Positions 6,234-14,217 are shown, numbered from the stretch's first letter. The stretch is DNA of 16,738 nucleotides from CAYYOS01 sp964473355 (GCA_964473355.1 CAYYOS010000048.1:1-16738), one strand, 5' to 3'. The notes: generated from the letters alone by a model not told the origin. Numbers and translations: made by a program.

Positions 6234-8711
6234 ATGCCCGCTATCCGCATACCAATCCGCAAGGCAGCCGTATTAGGGACAGGCGTAATGGGCGCGCAGA
6301 TTGCCGCGCACCTGGTGAATGCAAAAATTCCCTGTGTGTTGTTTGGCTTAAGTGGCGAGGGCAATGCGCCGAATGCGTATGCGGAGACCGCATTGCAACA
6401 GCTCAAAAAGCTCGAGCCCGCGCCACTATCACGCAGTGATTTCGCTGCTTACATCGAGCCCGCGAACTATGGTCAGCATTTGGATAAACTTCAGGAATGT
6501 GATTTGGTGATCGAGGCCATCGCCGAAGACGTCGAATTAAAAATCGCTTTATACAATAAAATCGCCCCTCACTTAAGCGCGCATACTATTCTCGGCAGCA
6601 ATACCTCGGGACTTTCTATTAACCAATTGGCGCGTGCCCTACCTAAAGAAATCCAGCCGCGCTTCTGCGGTACGCATTTTTTTAATCCGCCGCGCTATAT
6701 GCATTTGGTGGAGCTAATACCCTCTTCCGCTACCGATCCTACGCTACTGGATCATCTGGAAACTTTTTTGGTAAGCACTTTAGGTAAGGGTGTAATTCGC
6801 GGGCAAGACACGCCTAATTTTATTGCCAATCGCGTCGGTGTTTTTTCTATGCTGGCGACCCTACACCATGCGGAACGCTTGGGTCTGGCAGCAGATTTAG
6901 TGGATGCTTTGACGGGCACAAAAATTGGCCGAGCCAAGAGCGCTACGTTCCGCACCTTGGATGTAGTGGGCTTAGATATTTTCGCGCACGTGGTGAAAAC
7001 CATGCACGACACCTTGCCCCAAGACCCTTGGCACGAATACTTTAAATTGCCAGCGTGGGTACAAAATCTTATCGATCTCGGGGCGCTCGGGCAAAAAACC
7101 AAGCGTGGCGTATATCGTAAGGACGGCAAATCGATTGTAGTATGGGACGCAAATTCGAACGCTTACCGGCCTTCAAGTCGTGACCTGCCCGGCGATGTAG
7201 CGGCCTTAATAAAATCTACCGACTATGCGGCTCAGTTTGCTTTGTGGCGCAAATCTCCCGCTAAAGAAGCCCAATTTTTATGGTCTATCTATCGCGATTT
7301 ATTTCACTACTGCGCGGTGCATCTAGGCGAGATTGCGGACAACGCCCGTGACCTGGACCTTGCCGTGCGCTGGGGTTTTGGCTGGGAACGCGGCCCCTTT
7401 GAAATTTGGCAGCAAGCCGGTTGGGCGTCTGTGGCCCAGGCGATAACAGACGATATAGATCAAGGTAAAGCTTTATCTAAGGTTCCTTTACCTTCTTGGG
7501 TTAGCGCGCAAAAAGGCCTACATCAGCAACAAGGGTCTTATTCGGCTGCGAGCAACAGCTTTAAGCCGCGCAGAGCACTGCCGGTTTATGGCCGCCAGCT
7601 TTTTCCGGATCAAGTGCTTAATGAAACACAGCTTAAAACTACTACGCACTTTGAAAATGCCGCGGTATCGTTGTGGGACACCGGAGATAATATTGGTATC
7701 GTCAGCTTTCATTCGAAAATGCATACCATCGGCGAAGCGGTGATCGACGGCTTGCTTCAGGCGCTTGACTATGCGGAACAAAATTTTCAAGCTTTGGTAA
7801 TTTGGCATAAAGACGCCCCCTTTTCCGCGGGCGCCAATCTTGTGGAATTAATGCAAGCCGTACAACGTCCGGCGCCGGAAGCGACACTGCAAGACAAGCT
7901 TAAGCGCGCCGCTCAGCGCGTTAAGTTCAGCATTGCGGGGCATGCGGGCTTTGCTAAAACGCTGACCGCGCTCACTGGCACTGGAATCACCGCGGAAGAG
8001 ATGCTGACGCGCTTCCAAGACGCAAACCAGCGCTTAAAATTTTCCAATATTCCCGTCATCGCTGCCGTGCATGGCCTGGCGATAGGCGGCGGTTGTGAAG
8101 TTGCGATACATTGTGACCGTATCGTTGCAGCACTAGAGAGTTACATAGGTTTAGTGGAAGCCGGGGTGGGATTATTACCCGCGGGCGGCGGCTGTAAAGA
8201 AGCGACCTTACGCGCCGCTGAGGACGCCAAAGGCGGGGACCTTACGCCTTTCTTGCGCCCTTACTTTCAAAACATCGGGATGGCGGAAGTGGCCAAAAGT
8301 GCGGAGCAAGCCAAGCAAATGGGCTACATGCGCCGCGATGATCCGATCGTAATGAACACTTTTGAGTTGTTGCATGCCGCCAAACATACCGCCAAAGCCA
8401 TGTCCGAGGTTGGTTATCGTCCGCCCTTACCGCAAACACAAATTCCCGTGGCGGGCAAAACCGGTGTGGCAACGTTCAAAATGATTTTAACCAACATGCG
8501 TGAAGGCGAATTTATTTCCGACCATGACTATGAAATCGCCAGCAAAGTTGCGTACGTACTCTGCGGGGGTGATGTCGATGCCGGTAGCTTGGTAGATGAG
8601 GCATGGCTGTTGCGGCTGGAGCGCGAGGGTTTTTTAGAGTTACTCGCCAGCGAAAAATCGCAAGCGCGCATTGAACATACGCTGAAAATGGGGAAACCGC
8701 TGCGGAATTAG
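6234..8711 (+). CDS. Fused 3-hydroxyacyl-CoA dehydrogenase / enoyl-CoA hydratase (FadN domain order)
   Basis: This bifunctional beta-oxidation enzyme hydrates trans-2-enoyl-CoA and oxidises the L-3-hydroxyacyl-CoA product with NAD+. Domains run in the order of Bacillus FadN, the reverse of E. coli FadB. An NAD-binding domain comes first (GTGVMG at 15-20; GSNTSG with Ser122/Asn123; GTHFFNPP with catalytic His148 and Glu160). Dehydrogenase C-terminal helical domains follow (about 190-290 and 345-430). The crotonase domain is last, from about 480, with FSAGANL at 530-536, IGGGCE with Glu622, and GLVEAGVG with Glu642, so both hydratase glutamates are present. About 75 residues separate the GANL and GGGCE motifs, longer than usual. 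The ATG at 6234 follows AAGGAG (6221-6226) by 7 bases; a TTG at 6189 would add 15 residues without a ribosome site. It is 825 residues long, divergent from brnT, convergent with the next gene, and no thiolase gene is beside it. Confidence 0.92.
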   Translation: MPAIRIPIRKAAVLGTGVMGAQIAAHLVNAKIPCVLFGLSGEGNAPNAYAETALQQLKKLEPAPLSRSDFAAYIEPANYGQHLDKLQECDLVIEAIAEDVELKIALYNKIAPHLSAHTILGSNTSGLSINQLARALPKEIQPRFCGTHFFNPPRYMHLVELIPSSATDPTLLDHLETFLVSTLGKGVIRGQDTPNFIANRVGVFSMLATLHHAERLGLAADLVDALTGTKIGRAKSATFRTLDVVGLDIFAHVVKTMHDTLPQDPWHEYFKLPAWVQNLIDLGALGQKTKRGVYRKDGKSIVVWDANSNAYRPSSRDLPGDVAALIKSTDYAAQFALWRKSPAKEAQFLWSIYRDLFHYCAVHLGEIADNARDLDLAVRWGFGWERGPFEIWQQAGWASVAQAITDDIDQGKALSKVPLPSWVSAQKGLHQQQGSYSAASNSFKPRRALPVYGRQLFPDQVLNETQLKTTTHFENAAVSLWDTGDNIGIVSFHSKMHTIGEAVIDGLLQALDYAEQNFQALVIWHKDAPFSAGANLVELMQAVQRPAPEATLQDKLKRAAQRVKFSIAGHAGFAKTLTALTGTGITAEEMLTRFQDANQRLKFSNIPVIAAVHGLAIGGGCEVAIHCDRIVAALESYIGLVEAGVGLLPAGGGCKEATLRAAEDAKGGDLTPFLRPYFQNIGMAEVAKSAEQAKQMGYMRRDDPIVMNTFELLHAAKHTAKAMSEVGYRPPLPQTQIPVAGKTGVATFKMILTNMREGEFISDHDYEIASKVAYVLCGGDVDAGSLVDEAWLLRLEREGFLELLASEKSQARIEHTLKMGKPLRN

Positions 8712-8764
8712 TACGCCTTCCCCCGAATCACTTGGTGCCCGAGCGCCCCTCTCCGATTGGCTTT

Positions 8765-10327
8765 CTATTGAACCTGCCGCTCATACTTGTGCACAAAAAG
8801 GCCGCCATAATTCGAAAGCACGCCGTTAACGTTGCCGTTAACATATTTTTGGACGGCAAAACCCACCACCGGTAGGCCAATGTATTTTATTCCGGCGTCG
8901 TCGGTTAGTTGGCGAGTGGGCACGCCATTACGGTCGACGGCATTCACGGTGCCTGTGCAACACGGAAGTTGCTGGGGGAAGGATAGCCTCATCCAACCTG
9001 AAGGGAAATTAGCGATGGGGAAGCCATAGATAGAGCCGCCGGTGGGATTGATGTAGGTTCCCAAGCCCCCCGATAACGCGCCTGAAGTAAGAGCAGCAGT
9101 TTCGCGCAAAGGCGATTTAAATACTTTTGATTCAGCAAAGCTGCCATCGTTGACACTAAAGCATAGCTCAGTGGCTGGAGATGGCTGCCCCCCAACAACG
9201 GCATCGTAAGGAATTCTCCCCTCTTGTCTGTTATAGAGTTCGCCCTTGTATACCTCGCACGCGCCACCTCTCCAGAAGTCATTGCTAAAGGGTCTCTCGA
9301 AAAGAATATGCGTTCCCGGCCCGCTAGGCGGGTCCACGCCCACATAAAACTTTTTGGTAGGGAATGTCACGACCCAGTCCGTACCTGCGGCAATAGCAGG
9401 ATCAAGAACATATTCGTTGGTAAGGGCAAAATGCATCAGGACAGCAGACACAGGGTCAGCCGGATTATTGCCTGGCTTATTCCATGTGGACACGATCACC
9501 CGATCCTCGAGCAGCACGGTACTGGTTTTAGGGGAAGCGCTAGATAGGTTAGGCGCAGCATCGCCATAGTCCGTATGCATGGGCGTATCGCGAAAGCCCG
9601 CTAACATCAGCGGATCATAGGAGTAACTGGTGCCTTCTGCGACATTGATAACGGTTGCCGTTCCGGTCAAGCCGCCGGTAGGTTTAGTTAGCCCTTTGTC
9701 TAGAATTGAGCCATTAGCAAACACGCCGCTGCTGCCAAACCAGGCCGACGCAACCGCTGAACAATCTCGGGGCGTAGAACCAATCAGACCTGAATTACTA
9801 ATCGCCTGAGTAAATAAAATAGTCCCGCTGCCACTGCTCGAAGGAATAGCAACAGGGGCCACTTCCCCCATTTCGATGATTTCAATATGACCTTCTCGGG
9901 TGCGCCCCATGCTGCTATCCTCTCCATCTGCCCCGGCGCCTGTAAATTGAAAATTATTAAAAATAAGATTGCTTGTAAGAGATAACGTTGGCGTAGCACA
10001 GGAAGGATCGTTCACGACCAGGCGCGCGCCCCCCGTAGAGGCGGAAGTGACAGCTGCCGCCCAGGCATCATTCGGAGCTAAATAAAGGTTAAATTCATAC
10101 ACGACACGGCTATTTTTACCTTCCAAGAAGCGTACCTTTAATGCTTTACCAATAGGTTTGGTATTGGCCACAGAAACGTAGGTGTCATAGCCACCATTAA
10201 CCGTATAATAAGGGTAAATTAAGACTTGGCCACTGGTAGCACTTAAGCTCACAGCATTCGCGCCAGTTAAAAAACTGACGGCGCTGCCTAGCAGCACTAA
10301 CTTGAATTTAGTCTTTAAAATATCCAT
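8765..10327 (-). CDS. Exported protein of unknown function
   Basis: I recognise no characterised family. The 520-residue protein has a clear Sec signal peptide: a basic start (KTKFK), a hydrophobic core to about residue 20, and a likely signal peptidase I cut after TGANA at 25. There is no lipobox cysteine and no later membrane segment, so it is periplasmic, surface or secreted. The mature N-terminus (SGQVLIYPYYTVNGGYDTYV then VSVANTKPIGKALKVRFLEG) is rich in alternating beta strands, as in Ig-like domains. The rest is rich in Gly, Ser, Thr and Asn. Six cysteines remain (110, 189, 357, 389, 456, 457), enough for up to three disulfides. AGAGG stands 5 bases before the ATG. It is on the same strand as rsfS, 83 bp downstream of it, and could be its transcriptional tail; no convincing promoter is seen. 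It converges on the FadN-like gene with 53 bp between and no clear terminator. Confidence 0.85.
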   Translation of the reverse strand: MDILKTKFKLVLLGSAVSFLTGANAVSLSATSGQVLIYPYYTVNGGYDTYVSVANTKPIGKALKVRFLEGKNSRVVYEFNLYLAPNDAWAAAVTSASTGGARLVVNDPSCATPTLSLTSNLIFNNFQFTGAGADGEDSSMGRTREGHIEIIEMGEVAPVAIPSSSGSGTILFTQAISNSGLIGSTPRDCSAVASAWFGSSGVFANGSILDKGLTKPTGGLTGTATVINVAEGTSYSYDPLMLAGFRDTPMHTDYGDAAPNLSSASPKTSTVLLEDRVIVSTWNKPGNNPADPVSAVLMHFALTNEYVLDPAIAAGTDWVVTFPTKKFYVGVDPPSGPGTHILFERPFSNDFWRGGACEVYKGELYNRQEGRIPYDAVVGGQPSPATELCFSVNDGSFAESKVFKSPLRETAALTSGALSGGLGTYINPTGGSIYGFPIANFPSGWMRLSFPQQLPCCTGTVNAVDRNGVPTRQLTDDAGIKYIGLPVVGFAVQKYVNGNVNGVLSNYGGLFVHKYERQVQ

Positions 10328-10410
10328 TTTTGCCTCTAATCATTAAGAGAAATAGGTTACTACGGCAGGGGACCTTGGTCCACGTTGCATGTTTGCTATT
10401 CGATATGCTA

Positions 10411-10779
10411 CTAAGTGCCCACGCCCCCAGAGCCCGCCCGTTTAGCCCGTTTCGTTACCGCCCCCTGCCATAACTCTTCTAGGTTGTAATATTCGCGCAC
10501 CGCCGGCTGCATAATATGCACAACGATTATGCCCAAGTCTACCAGCACCCACTCCCCAGTTTGTTCGCCTTCAGCCCCTAAAATAGGCACGCCCAAGTCT
10601 TTAAGCTTTTCTTGCACGTGCGAGGCGAGCGCTTTGGTTTGCCGCACCGAATCCGCGCTGGCAATAATCATCATGTCGGTGAAGCTAGACATTTTTCGCA
10701 TATCGATGACGGTAATGTCATGCGCCTTAATATCTTCAAGTGCGGAGACCACAGCTTTTTGCATTGCCTTAAGTTGCAT
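10411..10779 (-). CDS. rsfS: Ribosomal silencing factor RsfS
   Basis: RsfS binds ribosomal protein uL14 on the large subunit and blocks subunit joining when nutrients are short. The 122 residues carry the family pattern: VSALEDIKAHDITVIDMRK near 11-29, SSFTDMMIIASADSVRQTKALA at 31-52, then GAEGEQTGEWVLVDLG and IVVHIMQPAVREYYNLEELW. The tail (KRAKRAGSGGVGT) is short and basic. ATG at 10779, inside the end of nadD (11-bp overlap), has an AAGGA ribosome site 8 bases upstream. The nadD-rsfS pairing is standard. rlmH, which commonly follows, is not here. Confidence 0.95.
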   Translation of the reverse strand: MQLKAMQKAVVSALEDIKAHDITVIDMRKMSSFTDMMIIASADSVRQTKALASHVQEKLKDLGVPILGAEGEQTGEWVLVDLGIIVVHIMQPAVREYYNLEELWQGAVTKRAKRAGSGGVGT

Positions 10780-11452
10780 CGGCAGTTTCCTTATATAAGT
10801 TATGTCGCGCGATATATTCCAATAATGGGTCGGGCAGAAGATAACGAGGCGAGGTATTTGCTTGTACGGCAGTCCGAATACGGGTGGCGGAAATATTCAG
10901 CAAAGTGGTGTCCACGACATAGATGCAGCCGGCCTGACGGGTTTTTATAAAATCCAGATTCGTTTGTAGACGCTGGGAAAATTCTGTCGCCAATGCTGGG
11001 GGTAACTGGGCGGCGGCGATATCGTGGAAACCGGGGCGCTGCCCGATAATAATGTGGGTTAACTCAAACAGTTTTTGCCACTCATGCCAGGTGGATAGGC
11101 TGAGAAACGCATCGGAGCCCAAGAAAAAACAAAAGCAAAATTCGTCGCCGAATTCTCGGCGCATTTCTTTTAGTGTTTCCACGCTATAACTTAAGGTGGA
11201 GCGTTCTACTTCCCGTGTATCGCACTCAAAGCGCTTGTTATCCGCGATCGCCAGTTGCACCATGGCCACCCGATGGGCTGCCGCGGCCAGCGGGTCTTTG
11301 CGATGCGGGGGCCTGCCGCCGGGAATAAATTTAACGCGCTCGATATTCAGGGCTTGGGATAGTTCCAGCGCAAGACGCAGGTGACCGAAGTGTATGGGAT
11401 TAAACGTGCCGCCGAAGAGGCCTAGAGGAATCAAGCTAAGAATAGGCACCAA
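10769..11452 (-). CDS. nadD: Nicotinate-mononucleotide adenylyltransferase NadD
   Basis: NadD joins nicotinate mononucleotide to ATP to give deamido-NAD, the late step of NAD synthesis. The 227-residue protein has the nucleotidyltransferase motif GGTFNPIHFGHL (14-25) and the second ATP-binding motif ISATRIR (187-193). The conserved FIPGGRPPHRKDP (42-54) and LGSDAFLSLSTWHEW (111-125) lie between them. The start is not fixed: no ATG is available, and the frame can begin at TTG 11452 or GTG 11449, neither with a visible ribosome site. It begins 17 bp after proA, so coupling to proA translation is likely. It overlaps rsfS by 11 bp. Confidence 0.94.
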   Translation of the reverse strand: MVPILSLIPLGLFGGTFNPIHFGHLRLALELSQALNIERVKFIPGGRPPHRKDPLAAAAHRVAMVQLAIADNKRFECDTREVERSTLSYSVETLKEMRREFGDEFCFCFFLGSDAFLSLSTWHEWQKLFELTHIIIGQRPGFHDIAAAQLPPALATEFSQRLQTNLDFIKTRQAGCIYVVDTTLLNISATRIRTAVQANTSPRYLLPDPLLEYIARHNLYKETADAT

Positions 11453-11469
11453 TAACCAGAACTGCTGAT

Positions 11470-12735
11470 TTAGCCGCGAACGTGGCCATCCCCCAAGACA
11501 ATAAATTTTTGGCTGGTTAAGCCTTCCAGCCCGACCGGTCCGCGCGCGTGGATTTTATCTGTGGAAATGCCGATTTCGGCGCCCAGGCCATATTCAAAAC
11601 CGTCGGCAAAGCGCGTAGAAGCGTTCACCATCACTGAGCTAGAGTCCACCTCGCGTAAAAACCGCCGGGCGCGCGCCAAATCTTGCGTGATGATGGCGTC
11701 CGTATGCTGAGAGCCGTAGCGATTAATGTGAGAGATTGCTTCGTCCACGTCTTTGACGATACGCACGCTTAAAATGGGCGCTAAATATTCCGTGGACCAA
11801 TCTTCCTCGGTTGCCGCATGCATGCCTTTTATTAACTTGCAAGCCGCTGCGTCGCCGCGTAACTCTACACCTTTTTCAAAATAAATTTTTGCCAGCCGCG
11901 TTAAAACCTCGGCTGAGATTTTTTCCGCTACTAATAGCGTTTCCATGGTGTTGCAGGTGCCATAACGTTGCGTCTTGGCGTTATCTGCAATGCGGATGGC
12001 TTTGTCTATTTCCGCCATATCATCAATATAGACATGACACACGCCGTGCAAATGTTTGATTACCGGCACCTTTGCGTCATTGCTGATGCGCTCGATCAAG
12101 CTTTTGCCACCGCGCGGCACAATCACATCTACATACTGCGTCATGGTAATGAGCTCGCCCACCGCTGTTCTATCTGTAGTCTCAATTACCTGAACAACCG
12201 CTTCCGGCAGGCCAGCAGCTACCAAGCCCTCACGTACGCAAGCAGCAATAGCTTGGTTGGAAAGCATCGCTTCGGAACCACCGCGCAGTATGGCGGCGTT
12301 ACCGGATTTAAGACATAGGCCAGCGGCGTCTGCGGTAACATTGGGCCGCGCTTCGTAAATTATCCCAATGACACCTAGTGGTACGCGCATTTTGCCTACT
12401 TGAATCCCAGATGGCCGGAAATTTAAATTGCTGATTTCACCAACCGGATCAGGTAAAGCCGCAATTTGTAATAAGGCCTCGGCCATACCCTTCACGCCTT
12501 TTTCGGTAAGCGCTAGCCGATCCAGCAGCGCCGCATCTAGCCCATTAGCACGGGCGGTATCCATATCTTTTTTATTCGCGTCCAGGAGAATTTTTTCATC
12601 GCGCAACAGTGCCGCCGCCATCGCCGCTAGCGCTTTATTCTTAGTGGCCGCATCCGCTTTCGCGATATAACGGGCAGCTTCGCGGGCATTGCTGCCCACC
12701 GAGGCCATATAGGTTTTAATATCAATATCTCGCAT
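11470..12735 (-). CDS. proA: Glutamate-5-semialdehyde dehydrogenase (gamma-glutamyl phosphate reductase) ProA
   Basis: ProA reduces gamma-glutamyl phosphate to glutamate-5-semialdehyde with NADPH in proline synthesis. The 421 residues match the normal family length. Seen motifs include the NADP-binding IYEARPNVTADAAGLCLKSG (126-145), VPRGGKSLI (206-214) and the catalytic cysteine region QRYGTCNTMETLL, with Cys261 (256-268). The C-terminal FADGFEYGLGAEIGIS and HARGPVGLEGL complete it. The ATG at 12735 has only GGGTTT just upstream, a poor ribosome site. Upstream lie 37 bp of unique sequence and then the repeat array that separates it from holA; transcripts coming from holA must pass that array. 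proB, the kinase partner, is not in the window. Confidence 0.96.
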   Translation of the reverse strand: MRDIDIKTYMASVGSNAREAARYIAKADAATKNKALAAMAAALLRDEKILLDANKKDMDTARANGLDAALLDRLALTEKGVKGMAEALLQIAALPDPVGEISNLNFRPSGIQVGKMRVPLGVIGIIYEARPNVTADAAGLCLKSGNAAILRGGSEAMLSNQAIAACVREGLVAAGLPEAVVQVIETTDRTAVGELITMTQYVDVIVPRGGKSLIERISNDAKVPVIKHLHGVCHVYIDDMAEIDKAIRIADNAKTQRYGTCNTMETLLVAEKISAEVLTRLAKIYFEKGVELRGDAAACKLIKGMHAATEEDWSTEYLAPILSVRIVKDVDEAISHINRYGSQHTDAIITQDLARARRFLREVDSSSVMVNASTRFADGFEYGLGAEIGISTDKIHARGPVGLEGLTSQKFIVLGDGHVRG

Positions 12736-12772
12736 AAACCCATTCTAAATGACTACGTCGCAAAACTAAATA

Positions 12773-13111
12773 GGTGCGCGGACCCGTTACCGGCGTAGCC
12801 GGCCGTTTGCGGGAAGCGCACCTTACCCCGCTTGTTCCAGGACTCAATTGGCATGGCCATCTTGGCGGGGTGCGCGGACCCGTTACCGGCGTAGCCGGCC
12901 GTTTGCGGGAAGCGCACCTTACCCCGCTTGTTCCAGGACTCAATTGGCATGGCCATCTTGGCGGGGTGCGCGGACCCGTTACCGGCGTAGCCGGCCGTTT
13001 GCGGGAAGCGCATCTTACCCCGTCATTCTCCCTGATTTATTCTCCGACGCCCTCTGGGCGGGGTGCGCGGACCCGTTACCGGCTTTGCCGGACGTTTGTG
13101 GGGCGCGCACC
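12773..13111. repeat. Array of four 50-bp foldback elements, partly in 96-bp tandem units
   Basis: Four copies of a 50-bp palindromic core lie at 12773-12822, 12869-12918, 12965-13014 and 13062-13111. Copies 1 and 2 with their 46-bp spacers are identical 96-bp tandem units. Copy 3 matches through the core (one C-to-T change at 13013) and the next 8 bases, then leaves the unit. Copy 4 is diverged. Each core ends in GGTGCGC and GCGCACC. Inside are CCCG pairing with CGGG and a CCGGC-GTA-GCCGG hairpin, so it folds as one nested stem-loop. In copy 4 the loop is TTT and CGGG is TGGG, while the outer and inner stems are kept. Spacers are bounded by ACCCCGC and GCGGGGT, which can also pair. The design is that of REP/BIME-like or small non-autonomous elements. 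The stretch 12736-13014 contains no gene. Confidence 0.92.
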
Positions 13112-14100
13112 AGTAATACTAGGCGGCTGAGTTCTTCCCACGCGTCCCCGGCGTGTACGCCTTTAACAACTCTGTCCACTTTGGCGGCATCCATTATCGC
13201 GCTTTGCAAGGCTGGTAGACTTACCCGGTCGGCCGCACTTTTTATTAGCGCCATTCGGGATTCCCAGACGCCCGTCGCCCGGCACGCTTCAGAAAATGCA
13301 CGACCGGCGGCGAGCTGCACCTTAATTTTAATTAATAGGCGAAGTTCTTTCACCAACATGGCCAAAATAAACAGCGCTTCGGTGCCCTCCTCCCGTAAAC
13401 CGCTGAGCATTTTTTGTGCGCGGTCATTCTGCCCCATTAACACCGCGTCGATGAGTTTAAAGACGTCATACCGGGCAACATCCAGCACTGCGTCCTTTAC
13501 TTGAGTTGCGGTAAGGTTTCCTGCTGGATAAATTAATCCTAACTTTTGTACTTCCTGATGGGCGGCTATTAAATTGCCTTCAACCAAATTCACAAATAAC
13601 TGCTGAGTTTCGGCATCGATCTTCTGATTTTGCGAGGCCATGCGTTTAACTAACCAGGAACTAAATTCCGCGGGCGATAGTGCCATGGCAAAAACACTGT
13701 CGCCGCTGTCTAGCAAAGTTTTACACCATTTTGTGGCCTGGGTTTGGCGATCTAGCTTAGGTAGCATCACTAGCGTTAGGGTATCCGGAGGCAGTGCTGC
13801 ACAGTAGTCTTGCAGCGCTTGGCCGCCTTGGGTGCCGGGCTTGCCGGAAGGAATGCGGATTTCGACTATGCGTTTGGAGCCAAACAGCGATAAATTAGAC
13901 GTGTTGGCCTTTAAGCGTCGCCAGTCAAAACCTGCTTCGGCCACCATGACTTCGCGTTCGTTGTAGCCGGCGTTGCTGGCTGCATTCCTTAAAGCATCCG
14001 CCGCCTCGGCGATTAATAAGAGCTCATCGCCGGTGAGAACATATAGGGGTTTTAAACCGCGTTTTAAATGTTGTGATAATTGTTCGGGCTTAATACGCAC
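13015..14100 (-). CDS. holA: DNA polymerase III delta subunit HolA, with repeat-derived C-terminal tail
   Basis: HolA is the clamp-loader subunit that opens the beta sliding clamp. The N-terminal pattern KPLYVLTGDELLLIAEAADALR (17-38) and FDWRRLKANTSNLSLFGSKRIVEIR (58-82) are typical. The later ALFILAMLVKELRLLIKIK, followed by GDAWEELSRLVLL, completes the family fold at about residue 330. The GTG at 14100 has an AAGGCG ribosome site 8 bases upstream, just beside an inverted repeat pair. The last 31 residues (Val331-Gly361, including RAPQTSGKAGNGSAHPAQ) and the stop codon are encoded by the foldback repeat array at 13015-13111 and do not resemble HolA. The native end has therefore been replaced or extended. 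The rest of the protein looks intact and functional. It follows lptE after 117 bp. Confidence 0.93.
   Translation of the reverse strand: MRIKPEQLSQHLKRGLKPLYVLTGDELLLIAEAADALRNAASNAGYNEREVMVAEAGFDWRRLKANTSNLSLFGSKRIVEIRIPSGKPGTQGGQALQDYCAALPPDTLTLVMLPKLDRQTQATKWCKTLLDSGDSVFAMALSPAEFSSWLVKRMASQNQKIDAETQQLFVNLVEGNLIAAHQEVQKLGLIYPAGNLTATQVKDAVLDVARYDVFKLIDAVLMGQNDRAQKMLSGLREEGTEALFILAMLVKELRLLIKIKVQLAAGRAFSEACRATGVWESRMALIKSAADRVSLPALQSAIMDAAKVDRVVKGVHAGDAWEELSRLVLLVRAPQTSGKAGNGSAHPAQRASENKSGRMTG
13062..13111. repeat. Foldback element copy 4, inside the holA reading frame
   Basis: This is the most diverged of the four cores and the only one within a gene. It keeps both outer arms (GGTGCGC/GCGCACC) and the inner CCGGC/GCCGG stem, with loop TTT instead of GTA. 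Read on the minus strand in the holA frame it encodes residues 331 to about 347. Confidence 0.85.
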
Positions 14101-14115
14101 TGGGGCTACGCCTTG

Positions 14116-14199
14116 GTCATTCCCGCGCAGTCGGGAATCCAGGAATTACTGATTTGCTGAATTTTTTTACCAATGGATTCCCGCCTGCGCGGGAATGAC
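14116..14199. repeat. 84-bp inverted pair of 26-bp palindromic units between lptE and holA
   Basis: A 26-bp unit at 14116-14141 (starting GTCATTCCCGCGCAG) is repeated in inverted orientation at 14174-14199 with one mismatch, separated by 32 AT-rich bases. Each unit is itself palindromic (ATTCCCG...CGGGAAT, 7-8 bp stems). The pair can form either one long hairpin or two small ones. The core resembles the ATTCCC...GGGAAT repeats (dRS3-like) known from Neisseria and other proteobacteria; that is a resemblance from memory, not a search. There is no run of T after it in the operon direction, so it is not a standard terminator, but it could reduce read-through or shield mRNA ends. Confidence 0.85.
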
Positions 14200-14217
14200 G
14201 GGCTATTACAATCTGCT

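Noticed and set aside
10370..10381. GGACC-TT-GGTCC inverted repeat between rsfS and the exported protein as a terminator
   Set aside because: The stem is only 5 bp with a 2-base loop and no T run follows on either strand.
12773..13111. Possible CRISPR array
   Set aside because: The spacers between copies 1-2 and 2-3 are identical rather than unique, the repeat is a 50-bp foldback, and no cas gene is near.
12722..13130. Several open frames on both strands across the tandem repeats, with repeated peptides
   Set aside because: They arise because the 96-bp period is a multiple of three. They have no family resemblance, no ribosome site and exist only within the repeats.
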